Shown here piece by piece: positions 9,731-18,884 of a stretch of 64,000 nucleotides of DNA; the first letter of the stretch is position 1, and each line of letters begins with the position of its first letter. This DNA is from Clostridiales bacterium (GTDB lineage Bacteria; Bacillota; Clostridia; Oscillospirales; Oscillospiraceae): the NCBI GenBank assembly GCA_012719745.1, contig JAAXZS010000082.1, positions 1 to 64,000 on the forward strand, written 5' to 3'. Below the pieces are notes generated by a model. The model was not told the origin of the DNA. It saw only the letters and a program-made list of their open reading frames with translations, and ran no database searches. Both the position numbers and the translations under genes were made by a program.

Positions 9731-9767
9731 AAGGGCTCCTCCGAATGAAACCTCGGAGGGGCCCTTT
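9731..9767. terminator. Bidirectional terminator
   Basis: Inverted repeat AAGGGCTCCTCCGA / TCGGAGGGGCCCTT between the convergent CoA-transferase and small-export-protein genes. Confidence 0.85.
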
Positions 9768-9778
9768 CCTTATTCAGT

Positions 9779-10258
9779 TTAGGAAAACAGAAGTGCGCCC
9801 GCACCGTAGGTCACAAAGGCGACAATAATGCCTGCCCCCACAACGCCCAGAGCAATCGCCGGGAACGCCCGCTTCATGGGCATCTCCAGCATGGCCGCCA
9901 CCAGAGCGCCCGTCCAAGCACCGGTCCCCGGCAGGGGGATGGCCACCAGTATAAAAAGGCCCCAAAAGGCGTATTTTTCCACTGAGGCGGACTTTTTCTC
10001 CGCCCGCAGTTCCAACTTTGTCACCAGATTATTGAGCCACTGGCTTTTGGTTCGCAGCCAGGCAAAAATTTTGCGGATAAAGATGATGATAAACGGAACC
10101 GGCACCAGATTTCCTACAATGGACACCACAATGGCCACCCAGAAATTCAGGCCGTTTGCTACAGCAATAGGTATAGCGCCCCGCAGCTCGATGATCGGCA
10201 CCATGGAAATGGCAAAGGTGGTAATGATCTTACCAAACAGGCTTCCCCACAGGTTCAA
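9779..10258 (-). CDS. Small multi-drug export protein family (COG2426)
   Basis: Integral membrane protein of 159 residues with about four hydrophobic segments. The family-typical features are ELRGAIPIAVANG early in the protein and PLPGTGAWTGALVA in the second half. The family name comes from early annotation; the transport role is not well established. It is preceded by GAGGATGT upstream of the ATG at 10258. It is followed on the same strand by no further gene and faces the CoA-transferase terminator. Confidence 0.85.
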   Translation of the reverse strand: MNLWGSLFGKIITTFAISMVPIIELRGAIPIAVANGLNFWVAIVVSIVGNLVPVPFIIIFIRKIFAWLRTKSQWLNNLVTKLELRAEKKSASVEKYAFWGLFILVAIPLPGTGAWTGALVAAMLEMPMKRAFPAIALGVVGAGIIVAFVTYGAGALLFS

Positions 10259-10319
10259 AATAACATCCTCCCTGTTTGCGGCACATTTTGTGCCTGTTTT
10301 GAGTCAATTGTACTTTATT

Positions 10320-11033
10320 TTAATCGGTAACAGGCGGAATGTCAATCGAAGAAATCGTCTTTGGCTCTTCCGGCAAATCTTTTACAGGTTCCGAACGGGA
10401 CCATTGCATTGTCTGAATAAAGTCAATCAGAAGCGATGAGATTATCACGGTAAGCAGTGAAAACACAATGCGTGTCAACGGAATATAGGTAAGCGACAGT
10501 ACCAGCACCGTCAGATCCGTGGTAAGATAGGCCTTGGAAATTCGCCATCCGGTCACGCCGGAGATGGTCAGCGCCAGCGCGTCATCGCCGCCGCAGGAGC
10601 CTCCCTGCCGGATCACCAACCCTACGCCTACGCCCACAAATAAACCGCCCGCCACAGCCGCCAGCAGCGGCAGTGACGAAAGGTCGGGCAACAGCGGCGG
10701 GAACAGCTCCCACAGCCGGAAAAAGCCTGCCAGGGCAACGCTGGAAAAGATGGACAGCCGTATGAACCCGCCGCCCAACTGTCGGAAAGCCAGCGCATAG
10801 CAGGCCGCGTCCAACAGCGGAGACAGTATGGCGGGGGACCAGCCCAGCCAGTGATTCGCCAGCAGGATCAGACCGATCACGCCGCCCTCCGTCACGCCGG
10901 TCTGCTGATGGATATTGTGAATGCCAAAGGAAGTAACAGCCGTTCCCAGCAGAATCAGCAACACCTGCCGCCACGTTACACCCTCTATGCACCAGTTGAA
11001 AAACTTTAATGCTTTTTGCAGGATCTTCTTCAT
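10320..11033 (-). CDS. YitT family membrane protein
   Basis: 237 residues, five or so membrane helices. It matches the membrane half of YitT/DUF161 proteins (GTAVTSFGIHNIHQQTGVTEGG, GLVIRQGGSCGGDDALAL). The usual C-terminal cytosolic DUF2179 domain is absent, so this is the short form. The function of the family is unknown. It is divergent from the MerR regulator that starts 88 bp away, so that regulator may control it. Confidence 0.82.
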   Translation of the reverse strand: MKKILQKALKFFNWCIEGVTWRQVLLILLGTAVTSFGIHNIHQQTGVTEGGVIGLILLANHWLGWSPAILSPLLDAACYALAFRQLGGGFIRLSIFSSVALAGFFRLWELFPPLLPDLSSLPLLAAVAGGLFVGVGVGLVIRQGGSCGGDDALALTISGVTGWRISKAYLTTDLTVLVLSLTYIPLTRIVFSLLTVIISSLLIDFIQTMQWSRSEPVKDLPEEPKTISSIDIPPVTD

Positions 11034-11121
11034 ATTCGATGGACTCCTCTCTTCCTTTACAGGATAAACCCTGGTATAATACTAAGGTCAAGAAGAATTT
11101 CTTATGGCGGTGGAGGTACAC

Positions 11122-11931
11122 ATGAAAAACGTCTACAAAATTCATGAGATTTCCCAGCTCTACGGCATCGGCGTGGATTCCCTGCGATACTATGAGAAGC
11201 TGGGCATTCTCAAGCCCCGGCGGGATACCAACGGCTACCGCCTTTATCAACTCAAGGATCTCTATAAACTCAATATTATCCGCGACCTGCGGCAGCTGGG
11301 CTTTTCCATGGCACAGATCAAAGAATACCTGGACGGTCAAAATCTAGGGCAAACCCTGACGCTACTGACCCAGGAGGAATCGCTCTTGTGCCGGAAAATT
11401 GAGGAATTTACCGCCCGGCGGCAGGTGCTGCGTCAGCGAATCTCCTTTTTAGAGCAGACACGGGAGCAGTCCGTGGGGCAGGTCACTCTTCAGCAGCTGC
11501 CCCAGCGGCTTTGCGTACAGCTCAGTGAACGCATGACCCGGGACGAGGAAATGGATTTTGTCATCAAGAAGCTGCAGCGAAAATACGAGTCTGTATTTCC
11601 CCATTTGGGCAGTCAGACCATCGGCGCCTTTTTTTCGCCGGAGGATCTGCGGCGGGGACTGTCCAATGTGTTTACCTCTGTGTTTTTTATCCTGGAGCAG
11701 GAGGAGGCCGATATGGATTTCACTTTGCCGGCGGGACAATACCTCTCCTGCTTTTATCGGGGGGATTACACCCAGAACAGCCGGTGGCTTGCAGCCATAA
11801 ACAATTTTGCCGCACAAAACGGATTGCATCTCACCGGCGTTCCCTTCGAGCTTTACCACGTGGACAACCGAGAAACCATGCGTCCGGAGGAATTCCTGAC
11901 AGAACTTCAGGTGCAGGCAGAGCCGGACTGA
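11122..11931 (+). CDS. MerR-family transcriptional regulator with effector-binding-like C-terminus
   Basis: The N-terminus YKIHEISQLYGIGVDSLRYYE and KPRRDTNGYRLY is a MerR winged HTH. A coiled-coil linker (about residues 75-115) follows, then a GyrI/SOUL-like domain ending FELYHVDNRET. Such proteins bind DNA as dimers and sense hydrophobic or cationic compounds. Start at 11122 has GGAGG five bases upstream; the TTG/ATG further 5' is less good. The divergent YitT gene is the obvious candidate target. Confidence 0.88.
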   Translation: MKNVYKIHEISQLYGIGVDSLRYYEKLGILKPRRDTNGYRLYQLKDLYKLNIIRDLRQLGFSMAQIKEYLDGQNLGQTLTLLTQEESLLCRKIEEFTARRQVLRQRISFLEQTREQSVGQVTLQQLPQRLCVQLSERMTRDEEMDFVIKKLQRKYESVFPHLGSQTIGAFFSPEDLRRGLSNVFTSVFFILEQEEADMDFTLPAGQYLSCFYRGDYTQNSRWLAAINNFAAQNGLHLTGVPFELYHVDNRETMRPEEFLTELQVQAEPD

Positions 11932-11949
11932 TGCCCCTTTGCACAGTAG

Positions 11950-11988
11950 AAAAGAGCCGCCGCGGTTTTCCACCGCGGCGGCTCTTTT
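11950..11988. terminator. Bidirectional terminator
   Basis: Near-perfect 16-bp stem AAAAGAGCCGCCGCGG / CCGCGGCGGCTCTTTT between the convergent MerR and nitrilase genes. Confidence 0.9.
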
Positions 11989-11998
11989 AAATTACCTT

Positions 11999-12928
11999 TT
12001 ACTTTTCGTGAAGGATCAGCTCTGTCACATCGGGGCGGGCATAATGGCCACAGGGGTCAAACTCCATGCGGGCACGGATCGCCTCGTCGGGGTTAATGTC
12101 GGCATAAATGAGGCACTCCTTATTCCACACCGGTTCCGTTACATAGTGGCCATAGGGGTCGATTACCGCCGAGCCGCCATTGCAGGGCGCCTGGGGCAGG
12201 CGTTCCATCTCTTCGGCCGCGGAGCCGTGATAGCCGGTGGGATACATATCCTTTGTAAAATACTGATTCACGTGGAAAACAAAGCACTTGCCTTCTATGG
12301 CAATGTGGCGAATGGTATCGTGCCACTCGGCATTATTGTTGGTGTTGGGACACAGATACAAAGACACGCCCTTACTGTACAGAGCCGCCCGGGCCAGGGG
12401 CATATAGTTTTCCCAGCAGATCAGGGACCCCATTTTCCCCCAGGGGGTATCCGCCACGGGAAAATAGCCGCGATTGGCATCGCTCCAGATCAGGCGCTCC
12501 GCACCGGTGGGCTTGAGCTTCCGGTGGTTGCAGAGCAATTCTCCCGTAGGCGCGAAAATCATATTGGAGCAGTACAGGGAGCCGTTGTCATAGTCCCGCT
12601 CCGTATAGCCGATGCTCACGTAGGCATGAGCCTCGGCGGCAGCCCGGCCAATACGATCGGTATCGGCACTGGGGCACAGGACTGCGTTATCGTAGTAAAT
12701 CTTCCAATCGTCCCGGCAGGCCTCCGTGCGGGAACCCACGGTAAAACCGTAAGTGAGGCCATAGGGATAACAGGGAATCACGGACTCCGGGAAAACGATC
12801 AGCTCCGCACCGTTTTTTCCCGCTTCCGCAATCTGGCCGCACACCTTGGCAATGGTGGCATCTTTGTTGAAAAGAACCGGCGTGGCCTGCACCAGAGCCA
12901 CCCGAAGATTTTTCTGTAAATCTTTCAT
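11999..12928 (-). CDS. Nitrilase-type carbon-nitrogen hydrolase
   Basis: Converts a nitrile to the acid and ammonia. All three catalytic residues are visible: Glu48 (VFPES), Lys137 (NHRKLKP) and Cys171 (LICWENYMPL). The WENYMPL context is that of true nitrilases, not amidases. Start at 12928 (MKDLQKN) has GGAGGG upstream; the reading frame extends further but that part looks non-coding. 309 residues is normal. It stands alone; the natural substrate is unknown. Confidence 0.9.
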   Translation of the reverse strand: MKDLQKNLRVALVQATPVLFNKDATIAKVCGQIAEAGKNGAELIVFPESVIPCYPYGLTYGFTVGSRTEACRDDWKIYYDNAVLCPSADTDRIGRAAAEAHAYVSIGYTERDYDNGSLYCSNMIFAPTGELLCNHRKLKPTGAERLIWSDANRGYFPVADTPWGKMGSLICWENYMPLARAALYSKGVSLYLCPNTNNNAEWHDTIRHIAIEGKCFVFHVNQYFTKDMYPTGYHGSAAEEMERLPQAPCNGGSAVIDPYGHYVTEPVWNKECLIYADINPDEAIRARMEFDPCGHYARPDVTELILHEK

Positions 12929-13190
12929 TTTTCCCTCCCCAATCCGCATGGCAAATTCTTTGTCTGTATTGTAGCACAGAGGGTTTACGCTGTAAAGAAG
13001 TTTGCCCGCTATTGGTGCCCGGGACATCCCTTTTTGGGTGGAAACAGATCTTCCCTGCACGGCGTTCCTGCATCTAATGCACGATGCGAAAATGAGGCTT
13101 TTGGCGGTGTAGTGGTGAAAGACATTTCCCCTTTTGCCGAAAATACAGACGTGGCAAAACAGAGCGATAAATGAAAAGCGGACTATAGGC

Positions 13191-13233
13191 AGGAAGCAGG
13201 AAGCCGGTGGACGGCTGCCTGCTTCTTCTTTTA
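13191..13233 (+). terminator. Hairpin with T-rich tail, possible terminator
   Basis: The 462-bp gap 12929-13390 between divergent genes holds no convincing gene. Near its middle is an imperfect hairpin (gaagcagg / cctgcttc) followed by ttcttttattt. It may be what is left of an upstream plus-strand unit. The rest presumably contains the two divergent promoters. Confidence 0.4.
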
Positions 13234-13390
13234 TTTCCTTTATTTGGACGACTGTGCCGTAAAGAATTCGACAAAAAATTTCTCTGATTTCAGGTTATTT
13301 AAAGGTAAGATCGTCAAAATAACAAAAATAGAAAACAGCCGCTTTATACCGCTTGTTTCCTTTGACCCATTCTCCCAACGAAAGGAATTT

Positions 13391-14668
13391 ATGCACTTGA
13401 AACGTTCTTTATTAATCTTTACTTTTTTATGTTTTCTTTCTGTGCTGATTGGACTGGCGGTCCATTTTAACCAACAGATATCTGCCCCAGAGGAGAGTGT
13501 ACCGGACACGACGCCTGCCGCCGATGAGGGGGAGGCTTTTGATTTACAGCCATCCACCGAAAAACAGCTGGCCGGTTCCGGCTCCGTCACCTATGCCGCC
13601 GGCGTGAATAAACTGAGCAGTCAGCAGGAAACGCTGCTCAAAACCTATATGGATACCTGGTATCAGGCGCTGGGAACGCTGTCCGACAATTCCTTTACCG
13701 ATGTAATCTGTGATACGGAGGCAGCGGCCTTCAATCAAGACTGTCTTACCTTTCAGGTGGAGATGCGAGCCAATGAGACGCTGGATTATTCTCTGACTTC
13801 CTACAGCTACACCCTGACCTGTACCGATATTGAGGACAACGGGGATGGCACCCTCACCATCCGGGCAGAAGAGGACTGCACCCAACGCTTTACAGCACTG
13901 CAAAATGTGGATTCCCAACGGTTCGATGTCTTTCATCTGTTCACGCTGAAGCAGGTGGACGGTGTGTGGAAGATACAGCGTCATATTCAGCCGGACACCC
14001 TCTTTTACCTGCTCTACGAGGGTGATGATTACTATGGCGAGTACACGGACGAGTGGGCCTTGCAAGAGGCGGAGGATCTGTACCGCACGAAGATGCCCAA
14101 CTATCTGGCCCGCATACTCAGCGCCCGCAAAACGTATCTGGCGGACACCGGCGCAGTGACGCTGCCCACCGTGGATCACACCTACAATGCCGCAGCGGCA
14201 CTGGCCTATGCCGACACCTATGTGGGCAGCCGCAGCGACGACTGGGGTGACTACAGCGATGTCGGCGGCAACTGCCAGAATTATGTGTCCCAATGTCTGA
14301 ACGCCGGCGGCATTCCCGAGGATGTGTATGGGGACGATGTGTGGGAATGGTACTCCTACAGCGACTATACCGTCTCCTGGACGGTAGTGGGCGCCTTTAT
14401 GGATTACGCCGCCTATAACAACGGTTACGGCCTTTACGCCCTCACTGATGTGCCCTATACCAGCGGCACGGCGGGGGATACCCTCCATGTGGGTACCGAA
14501 GATACCTGGCAGCACTCCACTTTGATCTCCGCTCCGGTGCGGGATGCAGGCGGCGACATCGTGGACTATCTGGTATACTCCAATACGGGCGACCTGAAAA
14601 ATTACCCCGCCAGCCTGTATGGATATTCCCAGTTCTCTATCGTCAAGATTGTCGGCTGGAACGATTGA
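13391..14668 (+). CDS. Secreted amidase-like protein (Amidase_6, PF12671 type)
   Basis: 425 residues with an N-terminal hydrophobic anchor (LLIFTFLCFLSVLIGLAV), so exported or membrane-anchored. The C-terminal domain has GGNCQNYVSQCLNAGG, with the probable nucleophile Cys, and a conserved His in TWQHSTLIS. This is the papain-like layout of putative amidase domains found in Firmicutes cell-surface proteins. The middle resembles an NTF2-like segment. ATG at 13391 follows AAAGGA. Role in cell-wall or peptide processing is inferred. Confidence 0.75.
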   Translation: MHLKRSLLIFTFLCFLSVLIGLAVHFNQQISAPEESVPDTTPAADEGEAFDLQPSTEKQLAGSGSVTYAAGVNKLSSQQETLLKTYMDTWYQALGTLSDNSFTDVICDTEAAAFNQDCLTFQVEMRANETLDYSLTSYSYTLTCTDIEDNGDGTLTIRAEEDCTQRFTALQNVDSQRFDVFHLFTLKQVDGVWKIQRHIQPDTLFYLLYEGDDYYGEYTDEWALQEAEDLYRTKMPNYLARILSARKTYLADTGAVTLPTVDHTYNAAAALAYADTYVGSRSDDWGDYSDVGGNCQNYVSQCLNAGGIPEDVYGDDVWEWYSYSDYTVSWTVVGAFMDYAAYNNGYGLYALTDVPYTSGTAGDTLHVGTEDTWQHSTLISAPVRDAGGDIVDYLVYSNTGDLKNYPASLYGYSQFSIVKIVGWND

Positions 14669-14895
14669 GTCCTCTTGTCGCATAATGTCCTAATTGCAAA
14701 ATGAAAAGAGGCCTGCCCCGTGTCCAGCATCACCACGATTTTCTGCTGAAACCGGAAAAAGGCAAAGTTTTCGTCGGTATTGGGCGATATGGGCTTGTCT
14801 GTTGCAGCCTTCACCTGATTGTCGTCATAGAAAACGGGAGCAAAGGTGAGGATCACAGTGTCCGCTCCACTCTTGGGCCCGTACTCCTTGAAAAC

Positions 14896-14942
14896 AAAAA
14901 GTGCCGAAACATCCATTAAATCAGGTGTTTCGGCACTTTTTT
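14896..14942 (-). terminator. Terminator of the split host tRNA-Thr gene
   Basis: Stem GTGCCGAAAC / GTTTCGGCAC with a T-run on the minus strand, right after the CCA end of the tRNA 3' half. The stretch 14690-14890 to its left shows no convincing gene. Confidence 0.8.
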
Positions 14943-14973
14943 GGAGCTGGATGCGAGATTCGAACTCGCGACC
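14942..14973 (-). pseudogene. 3' half of a split tRNA-Thr gene (attachment junction)
   Basis: The minus strand reads T-stem GCGAG, loop TTCGAAT, CTCGC, then acceptor strand ATCCAGC, T and CCA. No D-arm or anticodon arm is attached. The acceptor strand pairs perfectly with the GCTGGAT 5' end found 12.2 kb away at 27235. Joined at the shared hexamer GGTCGC the halves give a 76-nt tRNA with anticodon CGU. I infer that the mobile element inserted between them. Confidence 0.85.
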
Positions 14974-15000
14974 GCTGGTTGTAGATAAGGGTGGGTATTT
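14968..15000 (+). repeat. Left terminal inverted repeat of the element
   Basis: Reads GCGACCGCTGGTTGTAG then ATAAGGGTGGGTATT. The right end, on the opposite strand, reads GGTCGCCGGTTGTAG then TTAAGGTAGGCATT. The matching inner parts are probable recombinase-binding arms. Confidence 0.75.
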
Positions 15001-15051
15001 CATAAACACAGCCGCCGGGGCGTTCCCCCACGGTTGCATGGTCGTATTGCG

Positions 15052-15747
15052 TTATCTGCCCAACTGATCAATCTCATGAAACATAAATCTCATTCGGTCA
15101 ATGCGCTTATCCGTATGATAGTGTCCACAATACCATTTTTTATAGGCAATCCGTTTTTCAAGCTCGTCCAGCCATTCCTCTGTGCTCTTGTCAATCGATC
15201 GTTGATCCATGTCTTGAATAAAGACTTCCTTCGGCTCGTATCGGATAGGGCAGGTATGAGAAAGTACAACATCTATCTTGTTCCCTCGGCTTAAAAGCTG
15301 TTGTTCGACCGCAGTCTTAGTCTGTGCGTCCGGCTGCTCATTGTTCCACCAGTTCATCCCTCGCGCAAGACGGTATTCCTTGTCCACGCTGTACGCTCCA
15401 CCGATAACAATTGCGGAGATTCCGTCCAGCTCATAAATCTCGGCATCCTTTGCAAACAGAATGTTGGGGTACTCCGTTTCCACAAACACCTTGCCACCGT
15501 GCCACTCCCGCTGCGTATAAAGTCCTGTGCATTCCGGGCGCGCCTCATGATTCCCGTGAATGCAGAAGAAGGTAATAGGGAGCGATGCAAGTATCTTTTT
15601 GAGCATTGCGTCACGGTAGTCCTCATAGTAGTTGATGCCGGCATCGCCGAGAATGATAAGCGTGTCCTCCAGTGTTGTATGAAGCCGGTCGCAGAAGGCG
15701 GCACAAGCGCGGAAGTCGCCATGCGTGTCACCGGTCACAAGAAACAT
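15052..15747 (-). CDS. Metallophosphoesterase (calcineurin-like)
   Basis: Two-metal phosphoesterase of 231 residues with every signature motif: DTHGD at residues 7-11, ILGDAG, GNHEARP, a lone His in LSHTCP and CGHYHTD. Substrate unknown; could be a nucleotide or a small phosphodiester. Leftmost gene of the element and on the same strand as most of its genes. As cargo it may be a housekeeping-like passenger or part of a defence function together with the adjacent RhuM gene; neither is shown. Confidence 0.88.
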   Translation of the reverse strand: MFLVTGDTHGDFRACAAFCDRLHTTLEDTLIILGDAGINYYEDYRDAMLKKILASLPITFFCIHGNHEARPECTGLYTQREWHGGKVFVETEYPNILFAKDAEIYELDGISAIVIGGAYSVDKEYRLARGMNWWNNEQPDAQTKTAVEQQLLSRGNKIDVVLSHTCPIRYEPKEVFIQDMDQRSIDKSTEEWLDELEKRIAYKKWYCGHYHTDKRIDRMRFMFHEIDQLGR

Positions 15748-15775
15748 TCACAAATCACCTCTACCTTGTAATGTT

Positions 15776-16834
15776 CTATTGTCCGTCCCCGCTCTTTTTC
15801 ACTTCTTCCTCCAGAGCGAGGAAGCGGTCGAAGTCGCTTTCGTACAGGCGATCCTGCACGATGCGGTAGCGCTCGAACTCGCTCTCGGCATGGGCTCTGG
15901 CGATCTCGGCGGTAATTTTCCCCGCGTCCATGAGAATCTCCCGGTCGGCGGCAGTGAGAAAAATATCCAGCCGCTTCGTCCAGTCCTCCATGGTCATGGG
16001 GATGTGCCGACGCGCGCGATCCTCGGCCAAATCGAGATAAGCAGACACGATAAGCTGCAGGGAATGAAGCTCGTCCTCGGTGAGATAATTTTTGGCGACG
16101 GAGACGTCGCTTTTGATGATCTTTCCGTCCGGTGCATCCTTCCATGAGGTCAAGCCCATGTGGGGCTTGTCCGCATCGGCACGCTCGTAAATGACCTCGG
16201 CGGCGGTGTGTCCGTGGACGGCGAAGTGCATCTTATTTTGCACCTTGGCAAAAAAGTCTTTGGTCGTTTTCGCCGTGCGGTCATAGTCCAGCGCAGTGGC
16301 ATAGATGTCTGTAATCTTCTGATAGAACCGGCGCTCCGACAGGCGAATCTCGCGGATCTTTTCCAGCTGTTCCTCAAAATACTTTTCTGTGAGGATGGTG
16401 CCGCTGTTTTTCAGCCGCTCGTCATCCATGACCCAGCCCTTGATGGTGTAGTCCTTGACAATGGCATTGGCCCACTTGCGAAACTGTACGGCCCGCTCGT
16501 TACCCACCTTGAAGCCCACGGCGATGATCATTTGCAGATTGTAGTGCATGACCTCGCGACTTACCTGACGGGTACCTTCAGATTGAACTATCCGGAATTT
16601 CCGGATAGTTGCGTCCTCAACAAGTTCGGCATCCGCATAAATTTTTTTGATATGTTCATTGATCGTACGGGTATCAACGCCATATAGCTCTGCCATCATC
16701 CTTTGCGTCAGCCAAATGTTCTCATCCTCGTAGCGCATTTCCACGCTGCTTTCCTGCTCGCCGACAGCGGCGGCGTAGGTCAAATACTCCGCCGCACTGG
16801 AGCGGATGGTGACTTCATTTTTCTTTTTAGGCAT
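15776..16834 (-). CDS. RhuM-family protein (Virulence_RhuM, PF13310)
   Basis: 352 residues. The N-terminal part EDENIWLTQRMMAELYGVDTRTINEH looks like a helix-turn-helix, and RKFRIVQSEGTRQVSREVMHYNL is the diagnostic RhuM segment. The C-terminal part carries DYTIKGWVMDDERL and a long helical region. Biochemical function is not known; members often ride on mobile and genomic islands. It sits 28 bp from the phosphoesterase on the same strand and probably shares its transcript. Confidence 0.88.
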   Translation of the reverse strand: MPKKKNEVTIRSSAAEYLTYAAAVGEQESSVEMRYEDENIWLTQRMMAELYGVDTRTINEHIKKIYADAELVEDATIRKFRIVQSEGTRQVSREVMHYNLQMIIAVGFKVGNERAVQFRKWANAIVKDYTIKGWVMDDERLKNSGTILTEKYFEEQLEKIREIRLSERRFYQKITDIYATALDYDRTAKTTKDFFAKVQNKMHFAVHGHTAAEVIYERADADKPHMGLTSWKDAPDGKIIKSDVSVAKNYLTEDELHSLQLIVSAYLDLAEDRARRHIPMTMEDWTKRLDIFLTAADREILMDAGKITAEIARAHAESEFERYRIVQDRLYESDFDRFLALEEEVKKSGDGQ

Positions 16835-16932
16835 ATCAGAATACCCCCTTTACCGGAATAATTTTTATTATATCACACTGACCGCGGGGATGGAAAGAAT
16901 GATTCCCATCCCCGTTCAGATTCGCAAAGATT

Positions 16933-18621
16933 TCATGCCGGACAGGCAGCGTCAACCGGCTCCTCTGTAACCTCATTCTGCCCGATGGGGAGCATAACAC
17001 GATTGTTTGACAACTGCTCCGCTGTGTCGATATATCCGATAAACTTGTAGTGGATGTCCACCCGCTGGCTCTTGCTGCCGTCGGGATTATCCGTTTTTTC
17101 ATGCACCACGATCTTTTCAATGAGCTCGTTGAGGATATGTGCGTCCAGCTCCTGAATGTTAATGTACTTCCAGATGATTGGCAGAAACTTTTCGATGTTG
17201 TCATAGACCTTTTCGCTTTGGGCGACTTCCGCCGTCAGCTTTTCCCGCCGGACCTTCAACAGCTCCTGCTCCCGTTCATAGCCGGGAGCCATGGCCTGAT
17301 AGCGCTCCTCGCTGATCTTCTCCAGCGCTGCGTCCTCATAGAGCTTAGTGAGGATTTTACCCAGCTCGGCTATACGCTTATCCACGGCGTCCAGCTCCCG
17401 CTTGCACCGCTCCGTCTCCTGCTTCTTCTTATCTGCCTTGGCGGCGATGAGCATGTCCATGTACTGCTGGGTCGCAAGCCGCGCGGCAGAGGCGTTGCGG
17501 CGAATATCCTCCAGCACCAGTCGGTTCAGCGTCTGCCAGCCGATGGCGTGGGAGGTGCAGCGGGCTTTTCCGTAATTTTTATAGACCCAGCAGGAGAAAC
17601 CGGTGTATCGCTGCTTCTTGGCATCGTAGCTCACGTTCAGAGAGGAGCCGCAGTCAGCGCACTTGACCAGACCCGCGAAGGGTTGCACCTCACCGCCGGA
17701 GTTTTCCCGCCGCTTGGCCTTCATCATCTGATGCACAGTGTCCCACAGTTCCTGCGTGATGAGTGCCTCGTGGGTGCCGGGCGTGATGATCCAGTCCTCC
17801 TCCGGCGTTGGGATGCGGGTTTTATCAAAGAAACCCTTGGTTTTTGTCCTGCCGAATACCGTCTCGCCCAGGTAGACGTTGTTGTTTAGAATAGCCCGGA
17901 TGGAGGTGGCGTGCCAGTCGAAGGGCTTGCGCCAGTAGTCACTGTTTTTGTAGTAGTCCGGATTGTTCTGGTTGAAATAGGCCTGTGGATTGAGCACGCT
18001 GCGCTCCCGCAGGATCTTCGTCATGCGCACATAGCCGACGCCGTCCGCGAACATTTGGAAGATGTCCCGCACCACATCGGCGGCAGGGGGATCGACTAGC
18101 AGATGGTGGCGGTCAGCGGGATCTTTCAGATAGCCAAAGGGCGGTCGGCTGCCAAGATACATACCGGACTTCGCCCGCGCCCGGTGTGCCGCTTTCGTCT
18201 TGCTGGACGCCTGGCGGGCATAAAAGGAGTTGATGACGTTGGTGAAGGGCAGCACCAGATTGTCGATGCCGTTGATTGAGTCGATATTCTCCGCTACCGA
18301 GATAAACCGCACGCCCTTCTCCTCAAAGTAGTGCTCAATGTATAGTCCCATCTGGGCATACTCGCGCCCGAAGCGGCTGAGGTCTTTGACGATGACCATG
18401 TTAATGGTACCGGCCTCGATGTCGTCCAGCATCCGCTTGAAGTCCGGGCGATCGAAGTTAGTTCCGCTCCAGCCGTCGTCGCAGTAGTAGCCGCCGATGG
18501 TAATGTGGTGATCGGTGCAGTATTGCGTGAGCAGGGTTTTCTGGGTTTGGATGCTGCCGCTCTCGCCGACGCTTCCGTCATCCTGACTGAGACGGCAGTA
18601 GATTGCCGCATTGTATTCCAT
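16933..18621 (-). CDS. Large serine recombinase (integrase of the element)
   Basis: 562 residues. N-terminal resolvase domain with catalytic Ser12 in YCRLSQDD and DGWSGTNFDRPDF, IVKDLSRFGRE. Next come the recombinase domain (RPPFGYLKD) and a zinc ribbon (CADCGSSL with CWVYKNYGKARC). A coiled-coil (about residues 380-450) ends the protein. This is the TndX/TnpX plan, which cuts attP/attB with short cores. ATG at 18621 has AAGGAGG; the frame extends 12 residues further without support. It is the obvious enzyme for insertion into the tRNA-Thr gene, using the palindromic ends. Confidence 0.93.
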   Translation of the reverse strand: MEYNAAIYCRLSQDDGSVGESGSIQTQKTLLTQYCTDHHITIGGYYCDDGWSGTNFDRPDFKRMLDDIEAGTINMVIVKDLSRFGREYAQMGLYIEHYFEEKGVRFISVAENIDSINGIDNLVLPFTNVINSFYARQASSKTKAAHRARAKSGMYLGSRPPFGYLKDPADRHHLLVDPPAADVVRDIFQMFADGVGYVRMTKILRERSVLNPQAYFNQNNPDYYKNSDYWRKPFDWHATSIRAILNNNVYLGETVFGRTKTKGFFDKTRIPTPEEDWIITPGTHEALITQELWDTVHQMMKAKRRENSGGEVQPFAGLVKCADCGSSLNVSYDAKKQRYTGFSCWVYKNYGKARCTSHAIGWQTLNRLVLEDIRRNASAARLATQQYMDMLIAAKADKKKQETERCKRELDAVDKRIAELGKILTKLYEDAALEKISEERYQAMAPGYEREQELLKVRREKLTAEVAQSEKVYDNIEKFLPIIWKYINIQELDAHILNELIEKIVVHEKTDNPDGSKSQRVDIHYKFIGYIDTAEQLSNNRVMLPIGQNEVTEEPVDAACPA

Positions 18622-18653
18622 AGGGTTCGCCTCCTTAGCCATACACAATACCG

Positions 18654-18857
18654 TCAATCGTTTTCAGAAGCTATACCAGAACCCAACAAAGATTCCTTCG
18701 AAAGTTCATCGGGTTTAGCTGCTTCAAAGGAATCGCTGATAAGCTGTCCCATCTTTTCAAACAAATTCTTGTCTCCATCGTAGAAGCTGAAGGTCACATA
18801 CTGCACGCCGCGGATGGTCGTGGTGTTGACCCGAAAATCGCCCTTGAATAAAAACAT
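18654..18857 (-). CDS. Small hypothetical protein of the element
   Basis: 67 residues starting MFLFKGDFRVNTTTIRG, with AAGGGAG upstream of the ATG at 18857. It lies between the relaxase and recombinase genes on the same strand, 27 bp from the former. The sequence VQYVTFSFYDGDKNLFEKMGQLI suggests a compact alpha/beta fold. I do not recognise a family. Its position suggests a role in excision or its control, but this is a guess. Confidence 0.6.
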   Translation of the reverse strand: MFLFKGDFRVNTTTIRGVQYVTFSFYDGDKNLFEKMGQLISDSFEAAKPDELSKESLLGSGIASEND

Positions 18858-18884
18858 ATTTTTCTCCCTTCGCGGATGCAAAAA

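Noticed and set aside
13544..14683. 379-codon minus-strand frame opposite the amidase gene
   Set aside because: Val/Gly/His-rich shadow typical of antisense frames; the plus-strand gene has a signal anchor and known motifs.
14602..15039. 145-codon minus-strand frame across the tRNA 3' half and terminator
   Set aside because: It reads through a tRNA part and a terminator, so it cannot be a normal gene.
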